This document shows positions 62,671 through 64,000 of a stretch of 64,000 nt of DNA, in pieces. The translations under genes were made by a program, and so were the position numbers. This DNA comes from an uncultured bacterium (GTDB lineage Bacteria > Desulfobacterota > GWC2-55-46). Where the stretch lies: the NCBI GenBank assembly GCA_905339405.1, contig CAJPGC010000036.1, positions 1-64,000 of the forward strand, given 5' to 3'. Every line of letters starts with the position of its first letter. The stretch's first letter is position 1. The notes beneath the pieces were generated by a model. That model did not search any database. It was given only the letters and a program-made list of their open reading frames with translations, and had not been told where the DNA came from.

Positions 62671-64000
62671 TTACTGGAACTCTACCAAGACCGGCCCTTT
62701 TTCCGGTATCGAGGCGCCGGGGAACGGACGCTGGGCAACTGCCCTGCCGCTGCCCTTTATTTCAACGTCAAAGGCCCTCTCCTTGGCTATCCGGAGGACC
62801 ATTCTCACCGATTTCCCATGGAAATCCGGGACTGCCATCGGCCTCAGCTCTGCGTTCTCGAGGGGCTGCCCGGCGTCGGTTTGCGTCTCCGCGGCCTTCT
62901 CCTCTTCAACTTCGGCTTCCATCTTCGGGGCGCTCGAGTTTGCCTTGAAGACCCCGAGGTAGGAAAGCGACTCCTCGGCTATCTCCTTGAAGACCGGCCC
63001 TGAGACCGAGCCACCATAATACTCCCCTTTGGGCTCGTCTACCGTGACAAGAATCGCAAGTTTCGGGTCTTTCGCGGGCACGAAGCCCACAAAAGAGGCC
63101 ACGTAAGCCCCTCTTTCATACCCGCCGTGCTTGAAGTCGGGCTTTTGCGCCGTACCGGTCTTTCCTGCGACCTCGAAATCGGCTATGGCCGCCTTTGTGC
63201 CTGTACCGCCCTCCTCCGTGACCCCGACGAGCATCTCGGACAAAGTCCTGGCAGTCTCCTCTGATATGACCCTCCTGGAGATGACCGGGTGGGATTCCGT
63301 CACAACGCGCCCCGAAGGGTCCTTGACCGACCTTACGATATAGGGCTTCATCACGAAGCCGCCGTTGGCTATGGCCGACACGGCCGTTATGAGCTGAACG
63401 CCTGAAACCGATACTCCCTGTCCGAAAGAGACCGTGTGGAGAGTGACGCCCGACCACTTGTTGTAGTGGCGGAGAAACCCTGTGGCTTCCCCGGGCAGGT
63501 CTATGCCGGTCTTCGAGCCGAAGCCGAAGGCCTTCATATACCTGTAGAGCTGGACCATGCCGAGCTTTTCGCCTATTTTCGCAGAGCAAATGTTGCTGGA
63601 GACCTTCAGTATCTGGGGCACGTCCAGCCAGCCGTACTTCTCGTGGTCGTGGAATACCCTGTCCTTGACCCTCCAGTTGCCGTTCTCGCAGAAAAAAGTG
63701 CTCGATGGCTTGACTATCCCTTCGTCGAGGGCCGCCGCTATGAGAAAGAGCTTGAAAGTTGAGCCTGGCTCGTAGACGTCTGTGACTGCCCTGTTCTTCC
63801 AATGTCCGGCATCGAACCGGCCGACCTCGTTCGGGTCGAACGACGGCTGGTTGGCCATGGCCAGTATCTCTCCGGTGGCCGGGTCCATCACTATGGCGGT
63901 CCCGCCGACGGCGTCGTACTTGTCGACCGCCTTCTTCAGGGCCTTTTCCGCCACGTACTGTATGGTCTTGTCTATGGTGAGCTCGACCTCCATGCCTTCA
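62671..64000 (-). CDS. ftsI: Division transpeptidase FtsI/PBP3-like with C-terminal PASTA domain (partial)
   Basis: At least 443 C-terminal residues are present; the N-terminus lies beyond the window. The penicillin-binding motifs are EPGSTFKLF (SxxK), SSNICSA (SxN) and AGKTGTAQ (KTG). The extreme C-terminus (about 60 residues: MAVPDFHGKSVRMVLRIAKE onward) is one PASTA-like domain, after a linker rich in Glu and Ala (MEAEVEEEKAAETQ). It cross-links septal peptidoglycan with FtsW. It is upstream of murE, the normal dcw position. Confidence 0.95.
   Translation of the reverse strand, partial: EGMEVELTIDKTIQYVAEKALKKAVDKYDAVGGTAIVMDPATGEILAMANQPSFDPNEVGRFDAGHWKNRAVTDVYEPGSTFKLFLIAAALDEGIVKPSSTFFCENGNWRVKDRVFHDHEKYGWLDVPQILKVSSNICSAKIGEKLGMVQLYRYMKAFGFGSKTGIDLPGEATGFLRHYNKWSGVTLHTVSFGQGVSVSGVQLITAVSAIANGGFVMKPYIVRSVKDPSGRVVTESHPVISRRVISEETARTLSEMLVGVTEEGGTGTKAAIADFEVAGKTGTAQKPDFKHGGYERGAYVASFVGFVPAKDPKLAILVTVDEPKGEYYGGSVSGPVFKEIAEESLSYLGVFKANSSAPKMEAEVEEEKAAETQTDAGQPLENAELRPMAVPDFHGKSVRMVLRIAKERAFDVEIKGSGRAVAQRPFPGASIPEKGPVLVEFQ

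Overview
The window is a gene-dense, high-GC bacterial chromosome segment read almost entirely on the minus strand; the only plus-strand genes I support lie at 15063-17729. It looks like an uncultured, respiring Gram-negative bacterium of the deltaproteobacterial (Desulfobacterota-like) type. That is inference from gene content and order: yajC-secD-secF next to tgt-queA, rng next to a radical SAM/DUF2344 protein, PocR/GAF/GGDEF and HD-GYP signalling, several c-type cytochromes, a BadF-type acyl-CoA dehydratase activase, and a dcw cluster whose MurE carries the DNPR motif of meso-diaminopimelate-adding enzymes. Ile is often ATA and Arg often AGG despite the high GC, and TTG starts with good ribosome binding sites are common.

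Layout. 1-6 kb: ubiV, a phasin-like gene and ubiB (quinone biosynthesis), truA, asd and an EamA exporter. 6-12 kb: rmuC and a 1419-residue double activase with a strong promoter. 12-17.7 kb: a respiratory and iron-sulfur island. One arm holds a divergent heme-copper oxidase-like subunit, heme O synthase and cytochrome c. The divergent arm holds a Nfu-like protein, ferredoxin, a four-helix half-oxidase, DUF1858 and DUF542 domains, then mrp. 18-25.4 kb: pyrD-pyrK, rimI, then a tightly overlapping operon of pyruvoyl arginine decarboxylase, two D-Ala-D-Ala-ligase-like ATP-grasp enzymes, an acetyltransferase and a methyltransferase, and a lytic transglycosylase. 25.5-33 kb: recJ and a signalling operon (GGDEF, AAA-ATPase fused to an RsbW-like kinase, STAS, HD-GYP). 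33-38.4 kb: secF, secD, yajC, tgt, queA. 38.6-48 kb: SpoIID protein, two DUF2065 proteins, two c-type cytochromes, rng and two radical SAM proteins. 48-64 kb: the dcw cluster, ftsZ-A-Q-ddl-murB-C-G-ftsW-murD-mraY-murF-E-ftsI, in reverse order and cut by the window end.

Intergenic DNA is rich in non-coding repeats. There are two copies of a ~125-bp element with terminal inverted repeats, a second ~144-bp element of similar design plus a fragment, an inverted pair of ~190-bp repeats plus a fragment, and five sites of a REP-like palindrome family. I found no rRNA, tRNA, CRISPR array, transposase or phage gene.

The most promising leads for undescribed biology are the 12-17 kb heme-copper/iron-sulfur island, which may be a nitric oxide-linked system; the arginine decarboxylase/twin ATP-grasp operon, a possible agmatine or small-peptide pathway; and the c-di-GMP/partner-switching operon with its AAA-RsbW fusion.
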